A DNA stretch of 64,000 nt from Georgenia_B sunbinii (GCF_036421855.1 NZ_JAZGOK010000002.1); one strand, 5' to 3'; shown: positions 43,542 to 52,516, numbered from the stretch's first letter. Notes: generated by a model from the sequence alone, not told the origin. A program made the numbers and translations.

Positions 43542-45323
43542 ATGACTGCCGAGCTCACCAGGACCCGACCGGGCGGCCGCCTGCCGCTCGTCGACCGCGC
43601 CCGGGCAGCCACCGGGACCCCGGTGCAGCTGGGGCTGGACGACGTCGGCACGCCGTTGTCGGAGGTGACGTTCGTCGTCGTCGACCTCGAGACCACCGGC
43701 GGTTCGCCCACGGGCAGCGAGATTACCGAGGTCGGCGCGGTCAAGGTCCGTGGCGGTGCGGTCCTCGGGGAGTTCCAGACGCTCGTTGACCCGGGTACAT
43801 CTGTGCCGCCGATGATCACCGTGCTCACCGGGATCACCGACGCCATGCTTGTCGGCGCACCCCGCATCGGAGAGGTGCTGCCGAGCTTTCTCGAGTTCGC
43901 CGGCCTAGGTCCTGGCACGGTGCTGGTCGCGCACAACGCTCGGTTCGACGTCGGGTTCCTGCGCGCCGCCGCCGACCGCCTCGCCATCCCGTGGCCCGCG
44001 CCGCAAGTCCTCGACACCGTGGCACTGGCCCGCAGCGTCGTCACCCGGGACGAAGCTCCCAACCACAAGCTCGGCACGCTGGCAGCACTCTTCGGCGCGG
44101 TCACCAGCCCGGACCACCGCGCACTGCACGACGCTCGCGCCACTGTGGACGTCCTGCACGCGCTGCTCGCCAGGATCGCCCCGCTGGGTGCCACCCACCT
44201 GGAGGACCTCGCCACCGTCACTGACCCGGTGCCCCACCACCGCCGCCGCAAGTCCACCCTCGCGGACGGACTGCCACAGGTGCCGGGCGTGTACCAGTTC
44301 CTCGGCCCGGCGCGTGAGGTGCTCTACGTCGGCAAGGCAGTCAACCTGCGACGCCGGGTGCGCTCCTACTTCACCGCGGCCGAGAAGCGCCGCCGGATCG
44401 GGGAGATGCTCGACCTTAGCAGCGACGTCACCGTTGTCCCGTGCCCCACCGAGATCGAGGCCGGCGTCCGAGAGCTGCGGCTCATCGCCGAGCTCGCCCC
44501 GCCGTACAACCGGAGGTCACGCAGCCCCGAGCGCCGGCCGTGGTTGCGGCTCACCGAGGAGCCATACCCACGGCTGTCGATCGTTCGCACTCCCCCGGCG
44601 CCGGACGACACTGCCGTGCTCGGCCCCTTCGCCTCACGTGGGCAGGCACAGGCAAGCCTCGAGGCCATCGAGGAGGCGTACGCCCTGCGGCGATGCACGC
44701 CACGGCTCCCGCTGGTACCGAAGCCCGGTGCCGTCGCATGCGCACTCGCTGAGATGGGCCGCTGCGGAGCTCCGTGCACCGGCCGCCAGTCGGAGCCGGA
44801 CTACGCCGAGATCACCGCAGCGGTACGGCACGGCCTGAGCACCGACGTCGGCCCCGTCGTGCGGCACATGCACGGCCGGATCACCGCGCTGGCCGCCGAC
44901 GAGCGGTACGAGGACGCCGCCACCGAGCGTGACCGGCTTCGGGCCTTCCTTGTCGGCGCACGGCGCGCCCAGCGGCTACGGCCGCTGTGGCGCAGCCCCG
45001 AGCTGGTCGCCGCCCGACGGGGCGAGGCCGGGGGTTGGGAGGTGGTCGTCGTGCGCTTCGGCCGGCTGGCCGCGAGCGGGTCGGTGGCGCCGGGCACCGA
45101 TCCGATGCCGCTGATCGACGCCCTCGTCGCCGCCGCCGAGGAGATCCCCGAGCCGACCGTCGCGATGGGAGCGGCATCTCCCGAGGAGACCGAGCTGCTC
45201 GCCGACTGGATCGAGCACCCGGCCACCCGGCTCGTGCAGCACCGGGCTGGTGTGGAGACGCTCAGTTGTCCTGTCCAGGGCGCGGCGAGCCACCCCCTGC
45301 CTCCCACCGGACACGACTCCTGA
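43542..45323 (+). CDS. DEDDh exonuclease / GIY-YIG (UvrC-Cho-like) nuclease fusion
   Basis: 593 residues, DNA repair. The N-terminal DnaQ-like 3'-5' exonuclease (about 45-215) has its three exo motifs: DLETTG, AHNARFD and HDARATVD. A GIY-YIG endonuclease module follows (about 245-330): GVYQFLGPAREVLYVGKA, then NLRRRVRSYF, and a UvrC/Cho-like extension with CALAEMGRCGAPC. This is the Rv2191 architecture, and Rv2191 sits at the same place next to trpD and ctaE in M. tuberculosis. It probably nicks damaged DNA and trims it. Oddly, it is bracketed by arrays B and C in opposite orientations, and its last 30 codons look like a poorly conserved extension. Confidence 0.9.
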   Translation: MTAELTRTRPGGRLPLVDRARAATGTPVQLGLDDVGTPLSEVTFVVVDLETTGGSPTGSEITEVGAVKVRGGAVLGEFQTLVDPGTSVPPMITVLTGITDAMLVGAPRIGEVLPSFLEFAGLGPGTVLVAHNARFDVGFLRAAADRLAIPWPAPQVLDTVALARSVVTRDEAPNHKLGTLAALFGAVTSPDHRALHDARATVDVLHALLARIAPLGATHLEDLATVTDPVPHHRRRKSTLADGLPQVPGVYQFLGPAREVLYVGKAVNLRRRVRSYFTAAEKRRRIGEMLDLSSDVTVVPCPTEIEAGVRELRLIAELAPPYNRRSRSPERRPWLRLTEEPYPRLSIVRTPPAPDDTAVLGPFASRGQAQASLEAIEEAYALRRCTPRLPLVPKPGAVACALAEMGRCGAPCTGRQSEPDYAEITAAVRHGLSTDVGPVVRHMHGRITALAADERYEDAATERDRLRAFLVGARRAQRLRPLWRSPELVAARRGEAGGWEVVVVRFGRLAASGSVAPGTDPMPLIDALVAAAEEIPEPTVAMGAASPEETELLADWIEHPATRLVQHRAGVETLSCPVQGAASHPLPPTGHDS

Positions 45324-45373
45324 CACAGCCGCCCTGCGGCAGACCGACGCGCTGGCCCGGCTCCGTCGGCGGC

Positions 45374-45481
45374 GACAATCCCGCTGTCGAGGACAAGTCT
45401 GCTGTCGGCGACAAGTCTGCTGTCGGTGACAATCCCGCTGTCGGGGACAAGTCTGCTGTCGGGGACAAGTCTGCTGTCGGG
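45374..45481 (-). repeat. 18-bp tandem array C (6 units, inverted relative to A and B)
   Basis: Six units of form GACAA-NNNN-GCTGTCGGN, the reverse complement of the A/B unit. In the minus-strand reading the variable bases run AGAC, AGAC, GGGA, AGAC, AGAC, GGGA. It fills the gap between the convergent exonuclease and Lrp-like genes and ends 14 bases from the latter's stop. Confidence 0.95.
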
Positions 45482-45495
45482 GAGAGGGGTGGGGG

Positions 45496-45777
45496 TTAGT
45501 CGCCTAGGCCGATGGCGAAGGCGGACTCGAGGTCGTGCTTGGAGAATGCCTGGAACGCGATGTAGGTCTGCGTGCCGCGGATCCCCTCGACCTTGCCGAG
45601 CCGGTCGGCAACGACCCCGGCGAGGTCCTCGTGGCGGCGGACGCGGGCGATCGCGATGAGGTCGACGTCGCCGGTCACCGAGAACACCTCGGAGATCCCG
45701 TCGATCTCGGCGACCTCCCGGGCAGCCTCCGGGATGCGGTCGACGTCGGCCTCGATGAGCACGATGGCGGTGAGCAT
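45496..45777 (-). CDS. Lrp/AsnC ligand-binding (RAM) domain protein
   Basis: 93 residues, only the C-terminal effector-binding and oligomerisation (RAM) domain of the Lrp/AsnC family; the DNA-binding helix-turn-helix is missing. Visible: LTAIVLIEADVDRIPEAA, GISEVFSVTGDVDLI and a C-terminal GTQTYIAFQAFS. Such stand-alone modules bind amino acids or influence full-length Lrp proteins. ATG 45777 has a perfect AAGGAG six bases upstream, so the protein is complete, not truncated. It follows trpD on the same strand with 47 bases between, so tryptophan-related sensing is possible but unproven. Confidence 0.88.
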   Translation of the reverse strand: MLTAIVLIEADVDRIPEAAREVAEIDGISEVFSVTGDVDLIAIARVRRHEDLAGVVADRLGKVEGIRGTQTYIAFQAFSKHDLESAFAIGLGD

Positions 45778-45824
45778 GTGATCTCCTTCGTCGCGGCGGT
45801 GGTCACCGGTCGGTGCCACGTCCA

Positions 45825-46898
45825 TCATCCCTCAGCCCCTGCCGCGGCTGGCGTGGCATCGACCCACCGGTGCAGCAGCGCCGTGGCACGCCCGTCATCG
45901 ATCGACGACGCCGCGGCAGCGAGGCCGGCACGCAGCCGGGTGACGAGGTCCCCGTCCTCCGGGCCGGTGCCCGGCAGGCGGCCGTAGGCGACCAGCCCGG
46001 CGGCGGCGTTGAGCAGCACGGCGTCGCGCACCGGTCCGCCGCTGCCGGCCAGCACCTCGCGGGCGACGCCGGCGTTGAAGGTCGCGTCCGCGCCGCGGAG
46101 GTCCTCGATGGTGCTCGGTGCCAGGCCGAACGCCTCGCGAGCGTCGACGACGAGCTCGGCGACCTCGCCCCCCTCGACGTGCCACACCCGTGCGGGCGCG
46201 GTCGTCGTGATCTCGTCGAGGCCGTCCTCGCTGCGGAAGACGAGCGCGCGGACCCCTCGTGCCGCGAGCACCCCCGCGACCAGCGGCGCGATCCGGCGGT
46301 CGGCGACGCCGATCGCCGAGGAGCTCGGTCGCGCCGGGTTGGTCAGCGGGCCGAGAACGTTGAACGCGGTGGCGACGGCGAGCTCGCGCCGGGCGATGGC
46401 CGCGTGGCGCATCGAGGGGTGGAAGGAGTTGGCGAAGCAGAACGTGATGCCCACCCGCTGGAACGTCTCCTCGACCTGCGCGACCGGCATGTCCAGCCGG
46501 ACCCCGAGCGCCTCGAGGACGTCGGCTGAGCCGCTGGCCGAGCTGGACGCCCGGTTGCCGTGCTTGACGACCGGCACGCCGGCCCCGGCCACCACCAGCG
46601 ACGCCATCGTCGAGATGTTCACCGTGCGGGCGCGGTCGCCGCCGGTGCCGACGATGTCGAGCACCCCGTGCGGCAGGTCGATCGGCACCGCGTGCTCGAG
46701 CATCGCGTCGGCGAGCCCGGTGAGCTCGGCCACCGTCTCGCCCTTGGCGCGCAGCGCGACGAGGAAGCCGGCGAGCTCGACCGGCGTGGCGACCCCCGAC
46801 ATCACCTGGTCCATCGCCCAGCCGGTCTGCGCCGAGGTCAGGTCCCGGCCGCCGATGAGGTCGGTGATGAGGTCAGGCCACGTGTCCTGCTCCGACAC
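45825..46898 (-). CDS. trpD: Anthranilate phosphoribosyltransferase
   Basis: Second step of tryptophan synthesis: anthranilate plus PRPP to phosphoribosyl-anthranilate. 357 residues. PRPP-binding GTGGDRARTVNIST, the KHGNRASSS loop and the metal-binding region near LVFRSEDGLDE are present. The start GTG abuts the stop of the receiver-domain gene (TGAGTG), giving coupled translation. No other trp gene is nearby; its place before ctaE is as for Rv2192c in M. tuberculosis. Confidence 0.94.
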   Translation of the reverse strand: MSEQDTWPDLITDLIGGRDLTSAQTGWAMDQVMSGVATPVELAGFLVALRAKGETVAELTGLADAMLEHAVPIDLPHGVLDIVGTGGDRARTVNISTMASLVVAGAGVPVVKHGNRASSSASGSADVLEALGVRLDMPVAQVEETFQRVGITFCFANSFHPSMRHAAIARRELAVATAFNVLGPLTNPARPSSSAIGVADRRIAPLVAGVLAARGVRALVFRSEDGLDEITTTAPARVWHVEGGEVAELVVDAREAFGLAPSTIEDLRGADATFNAGVAREVLAGSGGPVRDAVLLNAAAGLVAYGRLPGTGPEDGDLVTRLRAGLAAAASSIDDGRATALLHRWVDATPAAAGAEG

Positions 46899-47327
46899 TC
46901 AGCTCGCCTGCCCGCGAAGGAGGGCGGCCACCGTGCGCTGCACCTCCACGGGTGACAACGGCGCCTGGATCGCGCCGTCGGCCTGCGACCACGTGGCCAG
47001 CCAGGCGTCCTGCGGTCGCGCGGTGATGATGAGGATGGGCGGGCACTGGTACATCTCGTTCTTCAGCTGGCGGCTCACCGCCATGCCGCCGACCTTGGCG
47101 GCCTCGCCGTCGAGGATGAGCAGGGCGAACGAGCCGGACATCGCCTTGTCGACGACACCGGCGTGGGTGGCCGCCTCCGTCCAGCGGATCTTCGGCAGAT
47201 CGGCGGCCGCGCGCCGGCCGATCGCGCGCCGCACCTGCGTGCGCGTCTCGACGTCGTCGCTGTAGACGAGGACGTCCACCACGTCGGTGCCAGTGGTGGT
47301 CGCTGCGTCGATCTGCGCGGGCGTCAT
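46899..47327 (-). CDS. Response-regulator receiver-like protein, atypical
   Basis: 142 residues, one CheY-like receiver fold and no output domain. Acidic pair (VLVYSDDVETR), candidate phospho-acceptor Asp in ALLILDGEA, and Thr in IITARPQDAW are visible. The usual conserved Lys before Pro is replaced: the segment reads AIQAPLSPVEV, so phosphorylation may be impaired. Start ATG 47327 with GGAGG upstream is firm. No histidine kinase is in the window. It precedes trpD directly and faces ctaE across a 246-base gap that shows no further gene. Confidence 0.8.
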   Translation of the reverse strand: MTPAQIDAATTTGTDVVDVLVYSDDVETRTQVRRAIGRRAAADLPKIRWTEAATHAGVVDKAMSGSFALLILDGEAAKVGGMAVSRQLKNEMYQCPPILIITARPQDAWLATWSQADGAIQAPLSPVEVQRTVAALLRGQAS

Positions 47328-47560
47328 CGTCGTCCTCCAGGAGTATCGCGGTGTGGGGCCTGTCACGTACTGCCGTGGCGGCCTGCAGTCATCGTAGTCA
47401 CGCCCGGCCTCGCCGGGGCCCACCCGTGCCGCGACGCGCCCTGGATCAACGTTTCGCGACCGTCGCCCCAGTCGCGCCATTCCGCCGAAGACGCGGCCTC
47501 GACATCCAGGTCCGACGAAACGCGCTGCCCCCGGTTGGCCCCCGCCACCGGTTTTCGGGC

Positions 47561-47566
47561 CATAAT
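47561..47566 (+). promoter_or_regulatory. Leaderless-type -10 hexamer of ctaE
   Basis: CATAAT, seven bases before GTG 47574. Its last bases overlap an ATG at 47565, arguing against that ATG as the start. Confidence 0.5.
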
Positions 47567-47573
47567 GGCCAAC

Positions 47574-48209
47574 GTGTCGTCTACTACGGCTGCCCCGAGC
47601 GCCCCCCACGTGAGTGTCAACCGGCCCAACCCAACGTCGGTGGGCACCATCGTCTGGCTCGCCTCCGAGCTGATGTTCTTCGCCGGCCTGTTCGCGATGT
47701 ACTTCACGCATCGCTCGGTCTCGGCGGACATCTGGCCGGAGAACACCAGCCTGCTCAACGTGCCCTGGGCGCTGACGATCACGATCATCCTCGTGGCCAG
47801 CTCGGTCACCGCACAGATGGGAGTGTTCGCCGCCGAGCGCTTCCAGCAGCGGCGCACCGGATCGCTCCTCGACATCCGCAAGTGGGGCATGGAGGAGTGG
47901 TTCATCCTCACCTTCATCATGGGCGCCCTGTTCGTCGCCGGGCAGACCTTCGAGTACGCCGAGCTAGTCGCGCACGGCATCACGGTCGGCTCGAGCCCGT
48001 ACGGCTCGGCGTTCTACATCACCACCGGGTTCCACGCGCTGCACGTCATCGGCGGCCTCATCGCGTTCCTCTTCATCCTCGGCCGATCCTTCGGGGCGCA
48101 CCGCTTCGGTCACCTCGAGGCCACCGGCGCGGTCGTCGTGTCCTACTACTGGCACTTCGTCGACGTCGTCTGGATCGCCCTCTTCTTCATCATCTACTTC
48201 ATCCAGTAA
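47574..48209 (+). CDS. ctaE: Cytochrome c oxidase subunit III
   Basis: Subunit III of the aa3 oxidase in the actinobacterial bcc-aa3 supercomplex. About 211 residues with five predicted membrane helices: SVGTIVWLASELMFFAGLF, LTITIILVASSVTAQMGVF, FILTFIMGALFVAGQTFEY, FHALHVIGGLIAFLFILG and the final YYWHFVDVVWIALFFIIYF. The E-x-M-F-F and GFHALHV motifs are family-typical. GTG 47574 is chosen from the promoter spacing; ATG 47565 would add three residues. First gene of ctaE-qcrCAB. Confidence 0.95.
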   Translation: MSSTTAAPSAPHVSVNRPNPTSVGTIVWLASELMFFAGLFAMYFTHRSVSADIWPENTSLLNVPWALTITIILVASSVTAQMGVFAAERFQQRRTGSLLDIRKWGMEEWFILTFIMGALFVAGQTFEYAELVAHGITVGSSPYGSAFYITTGFHALHVIGGLIAFLFILGRSFGAHRFGHLEATGAVVVSYYWHFVDVVWIALFFIIYFIQ

Positions 48210-48259
48210 CCGCCCCGAGGCGTAAACTTCCCCACGATCGCGAGACGAGGAATCAACCC

Positions 48260-49039
48260 GTGAAGGCACTCGCCGCCCGCAGACGGCACCGGTCAGCCCC
48301 GGTGGTCCTGCTGCTCCTAGCCCTCCTCCTCACGGGGGTGGGATACGCCGTCGTCACTTCCGACGACGCGACGGCGCAGACGGCCACGGCCGAGGAGATC
48401 GAGATCGGCGAGCAGCTGTTCCGGGCGAACTGCTCGACCTGCCACGGCCTCGATGCTCAGGGCAACGACGTCGGTCCGTCGCTCGTCGGGGTCGGCGCCG
48501 CGTCGGTGCACTTCCAGGTGTCCACCGGTCGGATGCCGATGGCCAGCAACTCCCCGCAGGCGGAGCGCAAGCCCCCGGTGATGGACGAGGAGCAGACCGC
48601 GTATCTCGCTGCCTACGTCGCCTCGCTCGGCCCCGGCCCGGCGATCCCCTCCGAGGCACAGGTCGACCCCGAGGACGGCAATCCCGCTAACGGGATGGAG
48701 CTGTTCCGCACCAACTGCTCGATGTGCCACAACGCCGTCGGCGCCGGTGGTGCGTTGAGCGAGGGCAAGGTCGCCCCGCCGCTCGACGACGCCACCGCCA
48801 CCCAGATCTGGGAGGCCATGCGCACCGGGCCGCAGTCCATGCCGGTGTTCAACGAGGCAATGGTCGACGACGAGGGCACCCGCGACGTCATCGCCTACAT
48901 CATGGCGCAGCGCGACGTCAGCCCTGGCGGGATCACCCTGGGCAACCTCGGACCGGTGTCCGAGGGCCTGTGGGTGTGGATCATCGGTATCGGCGGGCTC
49001 ATCGCAGCCGCAGTGTGGATCGGAGCAAGGTCGTCGTGA
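48260..49039 (+). CDS. qcrC: Cytochrome bc1 complex dihaem cytochrome c subunit
   Basis: Carries electrons from the bcc complex directly to the oxidase, replacing a soluble cytochrome c. 259 residues: N-terminal membrane anchor or signal (VVLLLLALLLTGVGYAVV), two c-type haem sites (CSTCH and CSMCH), each with a later Met ligand (GRMPM; SMPVF), and a C-terminal membrane helix (GLWVWIIGIGGLIAAAVWIG). GTG 48260 has GAGGA eight bases upstream. Its stop overlaps qcrA in GTGA. Confidence 0.95.
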   Translation: MKALAARRRHRSAPVVLLLLALLLTGVGYAVVTSDDATAQTATAEEIEIGEQLFRANCSTCHGLDAQGNDVGPSLVGVGAASVHFQVSTGRMPMASNSPQAERKPPVMDEEQTAYLAAYVASLGPGPAIPSEAQVDPEDGNPANGMELFRTNCSMCHNAVGAGGALSEGKVAPPLDDATATQIWEAMRTGPQSMPVFNEAMVDDEGTRDVIAYIMAQRDVSPGGITLGNLGPVSEGLWVWIIGIGGLIAAAVWIGARSS

Positions 49040-50088
49040 GCATCAACCGTCACTCGGAGGAGCTGGTCGTGCCGGACGACCGCTTCGAGAACCCGGGCCT
49101 GCCGCCGCACCACGTGCGGATGTCGGACCGCGACCCCAAGGCCGCCAAGCGCGCCGAGCGGCAGGTCACCGGCATCCTCCTCGTCTCGATCCTCGCCTCC
49201 ATCGGCGGCATCGTCGGCTTCGCGATCATCCCGGTCGGCACCAACTTCATGGACGTGCGCCTCTCCACGCTCGCACTCGGGCTGGGACTGGGGATCGGCA
49301 TGCTCGGCATCGGTGTCGCGGCCGTCCACTGGGCCAAGGCCCTGATGTCCGTCGAGGAGTCCATCGAGCAGCGCAAGCCGGTCGCCTCCCCGCCGGAGGT
49401 TCGCGAGGACGCCGTCACCATGCTCGAAGACGGTGCCGCGGAGGCGAACGTCGCCCGCCGCCCGGTCCTCAAGGGCGCCCTTGCCGGCGCCGTCGCGCTG
49501 GCACCGCTGCCGTTCGTCGTGCCGCTCGTCGGCGGGCTGTCCGACACCTGGGACGTCGGCCGGTTCAGGCAGACCGCGTGGGGCGACATCCCCACCGGCA
49601 CCGGCGGCGCCATCGACGGTGGCGGCACCGGTCGCCGGCTGGCGACCGACCCGGACGACCGCCCGATCCGCGCCGCGGACGTCACGCTCGGCTCGGCGTT
49701 CCAGGTCATCCCCCACGGGCTGCCCGACCAGGAGCACTACCTCGAGGAGAAGGCCAAGGCCGTGGTCTTCATGACGCGGATCGACCCCGCCGTCCTCAAC
49801 ATCTCCCCCGAGCGCCGTGAGTGGTCCTACGACGGGATCGTGGCGTTCTCCAAGATCTGCACGCACGTCGGCTGCCCGGTGGCGCTCTACGAGCAGCAGA
49901 CCCACCACCTGCTGTGCCCGTGCCACCAGTCGACCTTCGACCTCGCCGACGAGGCCAAGGTCGTCTTCGGCCCCGCCAAGCGGGCACTGCCGCAGCTGCC
50001 GATCACCGTCGACACCGAGGGTTACCTGGTCGCTCGTGAGGACTTCCACGAGCCGATCGGTGCGAGTTTCTGGGAGCGGGCACGATGA
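49036..50088 (+). CDS. qcrA: Cytochrome bc1 complex Rieske iron-sulfur subunit
   Basis: Takes electrons from menaquinol at the Qo site. 350 residues with three membrane helices (ILLVSILASIGGIVGFAII, LALGLGLGIGMLGIGVAAV, and GALAGAVALAPLPFVVPLV), as is usual for actinobacterial QcrA. The 2Fe-2S ligands are in CTHVGC and CPCHQS near the C-terminus. It overlaps both qcrC and qcrB by 4 bases. Confidence 0.95.
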   Translation: MSINRHSEELVVPDDRFENPGLPPHHVRMSDRDPKAAKRAERQVTGILLVSILASIGGIVGFAIIPVGTNFMDVRLSTLALGLGLGIGMLGIGVAAVHWAKALMSVEESIEQRKPVASPPEVREDAVTMLEDGAAEANVARRPVLKGALAGAVALAPLPFVVPLVGGLSDTWDVGRFRQTAWGDIPTGTGGAIDGGGTGRRLATDPDDRPIRAADVTLGSAFQVIPHGLPDQEHYLEEKAKAVVFMTRIDPAVLNISPERREWSYDGIVAFSKICTHVGCPVALYEQQTHHLLCPCHQSTFDLADEAKVVFGPAKRALPQLPITVDTEGYLVAREDFHEPIGASFWERAR

Positions 50089-51830
50089 GCACCACGTCAC
50101 TGAGCAAGAGCAAGGCGGCCCCGGTCGCCGACTACCTGGACCGCCGCACCGGGGTCGGTCGGGCCGTCAAGGAGTTCGCCCGCAAGGTGTTCCCGGACCA
50201 CTGGTCCTTCCTGCTGGGTGAGATCGCGCTGTACAGCTTCATCGTTCTCATCCTCAGCGGGATCTTCCTCACGATGTACTTCGTGCCGAGCATGGGTCAC
50301 ATCACCTACCCGATGGACCAGCTGCCGGTCACCATGCAGGGCGTGGGGATGTCCGAGGCGTTCGCCTCGACCCTCTACACCTCCTTCGAGGTGCGCGGTG
50401 GCCTGCTCATGCGCCAGATCCACCACTGGGCGGCGCTGCTGTTCATGGCGGCGATCGTCGCGCACATGCTGCGGGTGTTCTTCACCGGCGCGTTCCGCAA
50501 GCCCCGTGAGCTCAACTACGTCATCGGTTTCACGCTGCTCATCCTTGGTCTGCTCGCCGGCTTCTCCGGCTACTCGCTGCCGGACGACGTGCTCTCCGGC
50601 AACGGGCTGCGGATCGCCGACGGCGTCGCGCGCTCGATCCCCATCATCGGCTCGTACCTCTCGCTGGGGCTGTTCGGCGGAGAGTTCCCCGGGATGGACA
50701 TCGTGCCGCGGCTGTTCACCGTGCACATCCTCATCGTGCCGGCGCTCATCCTCGCGCTGGTGACCGTGCACCTCATCCTCGTGGTCGTGCACAAGCACAC
50801 CCAGTACCCCGGCCCGGGCAAGACCGAGAAGAACGTCGTCGGCTACCCGGTGCTGCCGGTGTACGCGGCCAAGGCCGGTGGGTTCTTCTTCATCGTCTTC
50901 GGATTCCTCGCCCTCATGGGCGCGCTGATCTCGATCAACCCGGTATGGGCGCACGGCCCCTACGACCCGACCCCGGTCGGCGCCGGTGCCCAGCCCGACT
51001 GGTACATGCTCTTCCTCGAAGGCTCGCTGCGACTGATGCCCGGCTGGCCGGAGTTCGTCATCGGTGGCTTCACGCTGTCGCTGAACATCCTCATCCCGGG
51101 CGTGGTCATCCCCGGCATCCTCTTCGGGCTGCTCGCGACCTGGCCGTTCATCGAGAGCGCGGTGACCAAGGACCGCGGCGAGCACCACCTGCTCGACCGG
51201 CCGCGCAACGCCCCCACCCGTACCGGTGTCGGCGTCGCGATCATCACCGCGTTCATGATCCTCAACATCGCCGGGTCCAACGACATCGTCGCCACCCACT
51301 TCGAGCTGTCGATCAACGGCATCACGTGGGCGCTGCGGATCCTATTCCTCGTCGGGCCGTTCCTCGCCTTCATGCTCACCAAACGGATCTGCCTCAACCT
51401 GCAGCGCCGCGACCGTGAGCTGGCCCTGCACGGCCACGAGACCGGGCGGATCGTCCGGATGCCCACCGGTGAGTTCCTCGAGATCCACCAGCCGCTCACC
51501 GACGAGGAGCGCTGGATCCTCGTCCAGCACGACGCCGACCGTCTCCTGGAGATCGACGCGCCCGAGGACGAGAACGGTGTCCGTCGCCCCGGCTACGGTC
51601 TCGACCGCGCGCTGCAGCGGGTGTCGCGGTTCTTCTACGAGGACCGCGTCGAGCCGGCGAACCCGTCCGAGCTGGCGGCCGCCCAGGCGGCCCACCACGC
51701 GCACGACGGCGAGCTGGCAGCGGGCCCCGCCGATGACCCGGCCCTCAACCCCGCCGCGGGTGAGCCCGCGGCGCTCGGGGTCGGAGCCCACACCGCCGCC
51801 GAAGAGCGGAACAACCCCGACGCGTCGTAG
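50085..51830 (+). CDS. qcrB: Cytochrome bc1 complex cytochrome b subunit
   Basis: Membrane core of the bcc complex, holding two b haems. 581 residues. Haem-ligand helices carry RQIHHWAALLFMAAIVAH and FTVHILIVPALILALVTVH; the PEWYxx-like Qo loop reads AQPDWYMLFLEG, the usual actinobacterial variant (PDWY). A long C-terminal soluble extension after about residue 440 is Glu/Ala-rich. Last gene of the operon; 62 bases to sodA. Confidence 0.96.
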   Translation: MSTTSLSKSKAAPVADYLDRRTGVGRAVKEFARKVFPDHWSFLLGEIALYSFIVLILSGIFLTMYFVPSMGHITYPMDQLPVTMQGVGMSEAFASTLYTSFEVRGGLLMRQIHHWAALLFMAAIVAHMLRVFFTGAFRKPRELNYVIGFTLLILGLLAGFSGYSLPDDVLSGNGLRIADGVARSIPIIGSYLSLGLFGGEFPGMDIVPRLFTVHILIVPALILALVTVHLILVVVHKHTQYPGPGKTEKNVVGYPVLPVYAAKAGGFFFIVFGFLALMGALISINPVWAHGPYDPTPVGAGAQPDWYMLFLEGSLRLMPGWPEFVIGGFTLSLNILIPGVVIPGILFGLLATWPFIESAVTKDRGEHHLLDRPRNAPTRTGVGVAIITAFMILNIAGSNDIVATHFELSINGITWALRILFLVGPFLAFMLTKRICLNLQRRDRELALHGHETGRIVRMPTGEFLEIHQPLTDEERWILVQHDADRLLEIDAPEDENGVRRPGYGLDRALQRVSRFFYEDRVEPANPSELAAAQAAHHAHDGELAAGPADDPALNPAAGEPAALGVGAHTAAEERNNPDAS

Positions 51831-51892
51831 GTTGGACTGGTTGCTGAACAATCCTTGGCGCACTACCGCGCCGAGCGGACAGAGGAGGCCCC

Positions 51893-52516
51893 ATGGCTCA
51901 GTACACCCTTCCGGATCTTCCCTACGAGTACAGCGCCCTTGAGCCGCACATCAGCGGCAAGATCATGGAGCTGCACCACAGCAAGCACCACAAGGCCTAC
52001 GTCGACGGCGCCAACACCGCCCTGGCGAAGCTCGCCGAGGCCCGCGAGTCCGGCGAGCACGGCAGCATCAACCTGCTCGAGAAGAACCTCGCGTTCAACC
52101 TCGGCGGCCACGTCAACCACTCGGTCTTCTGGAACAACCTCTCCCCCGACGGCGGTGGCGAGCCCGAGGGCGAGCTGGCCGAGGCGATCAAGGACCAGCT
52201 GGGTTCCTTCGACGGCTTCAAGGCTCAGTTCACCGCCAACGCCACGAGCATCCAGGGCTCGGGCTGGTCGGTGCTCGGCTGGGACTCGATCGGCCAGAAG
52301 CTCTCGGTCTTCCAGCTCTTCGACCAGCAGGGCAACGTGCCGCTGGGCCTGACCCCGGTCCTCATGCTCGACATGTGGGAGCACGCGTTCTACCTCGACT
52401 ACCTCAACGTCAAGGCGGACTACGTCAAGGCGTTCTGGAACATCGTCAACTGGCAGGACGTGGCGGCGCGCCTCGACCGCGCACGTACCCAGACCTCGGG
52501 CCTCATCGTCCCGTGA
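51893..52516 (+). CDS. sodA: Superoxide dismutase, Mn/Fe type
   Basis: Converts superoxide to oxygen and hydrogen peroxide. 207 residues. Metal ligands read as His28 (MELHHSKHH), His76 (VNHSVFW), Asp160 and His164 (DMWEHAFYLDY). Residues near the metal (GGHVNHS; GSGWSVLGWD) do not settle Mn against Fe. No signal peptide. GAGGAGG precedes ATG 51893. It lies between the two halves of the respiratory gene set, next to the main source of superoxide. A 19-bp stem terminator follows. Confidence 0.96.
   Translation: MAQYTLPDLPYEYSALEPHISGKIMELHHSKHHKAYVDGANTALAKLAEARESGEHGSINLLEKNLAFNLGGHVNHSVFWNNLSPDGGGEPEGELAEAIKDQLGSFDGFKAQFTANATSIQGSGWSVLGWDSIGQKLSVFQLFDQQGNVPLGLTPVLMLDMWEHAFYLDYLNVKADYVKAFWNIVNWQDVAARLDRARTQTSGLIVP

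Noticed and set aside
43369..45481. Arrays B and C as CRISPR arrays.
   Set aside because: Units follow each other without spacers, are only 18 bases long, and no cas gene is present.
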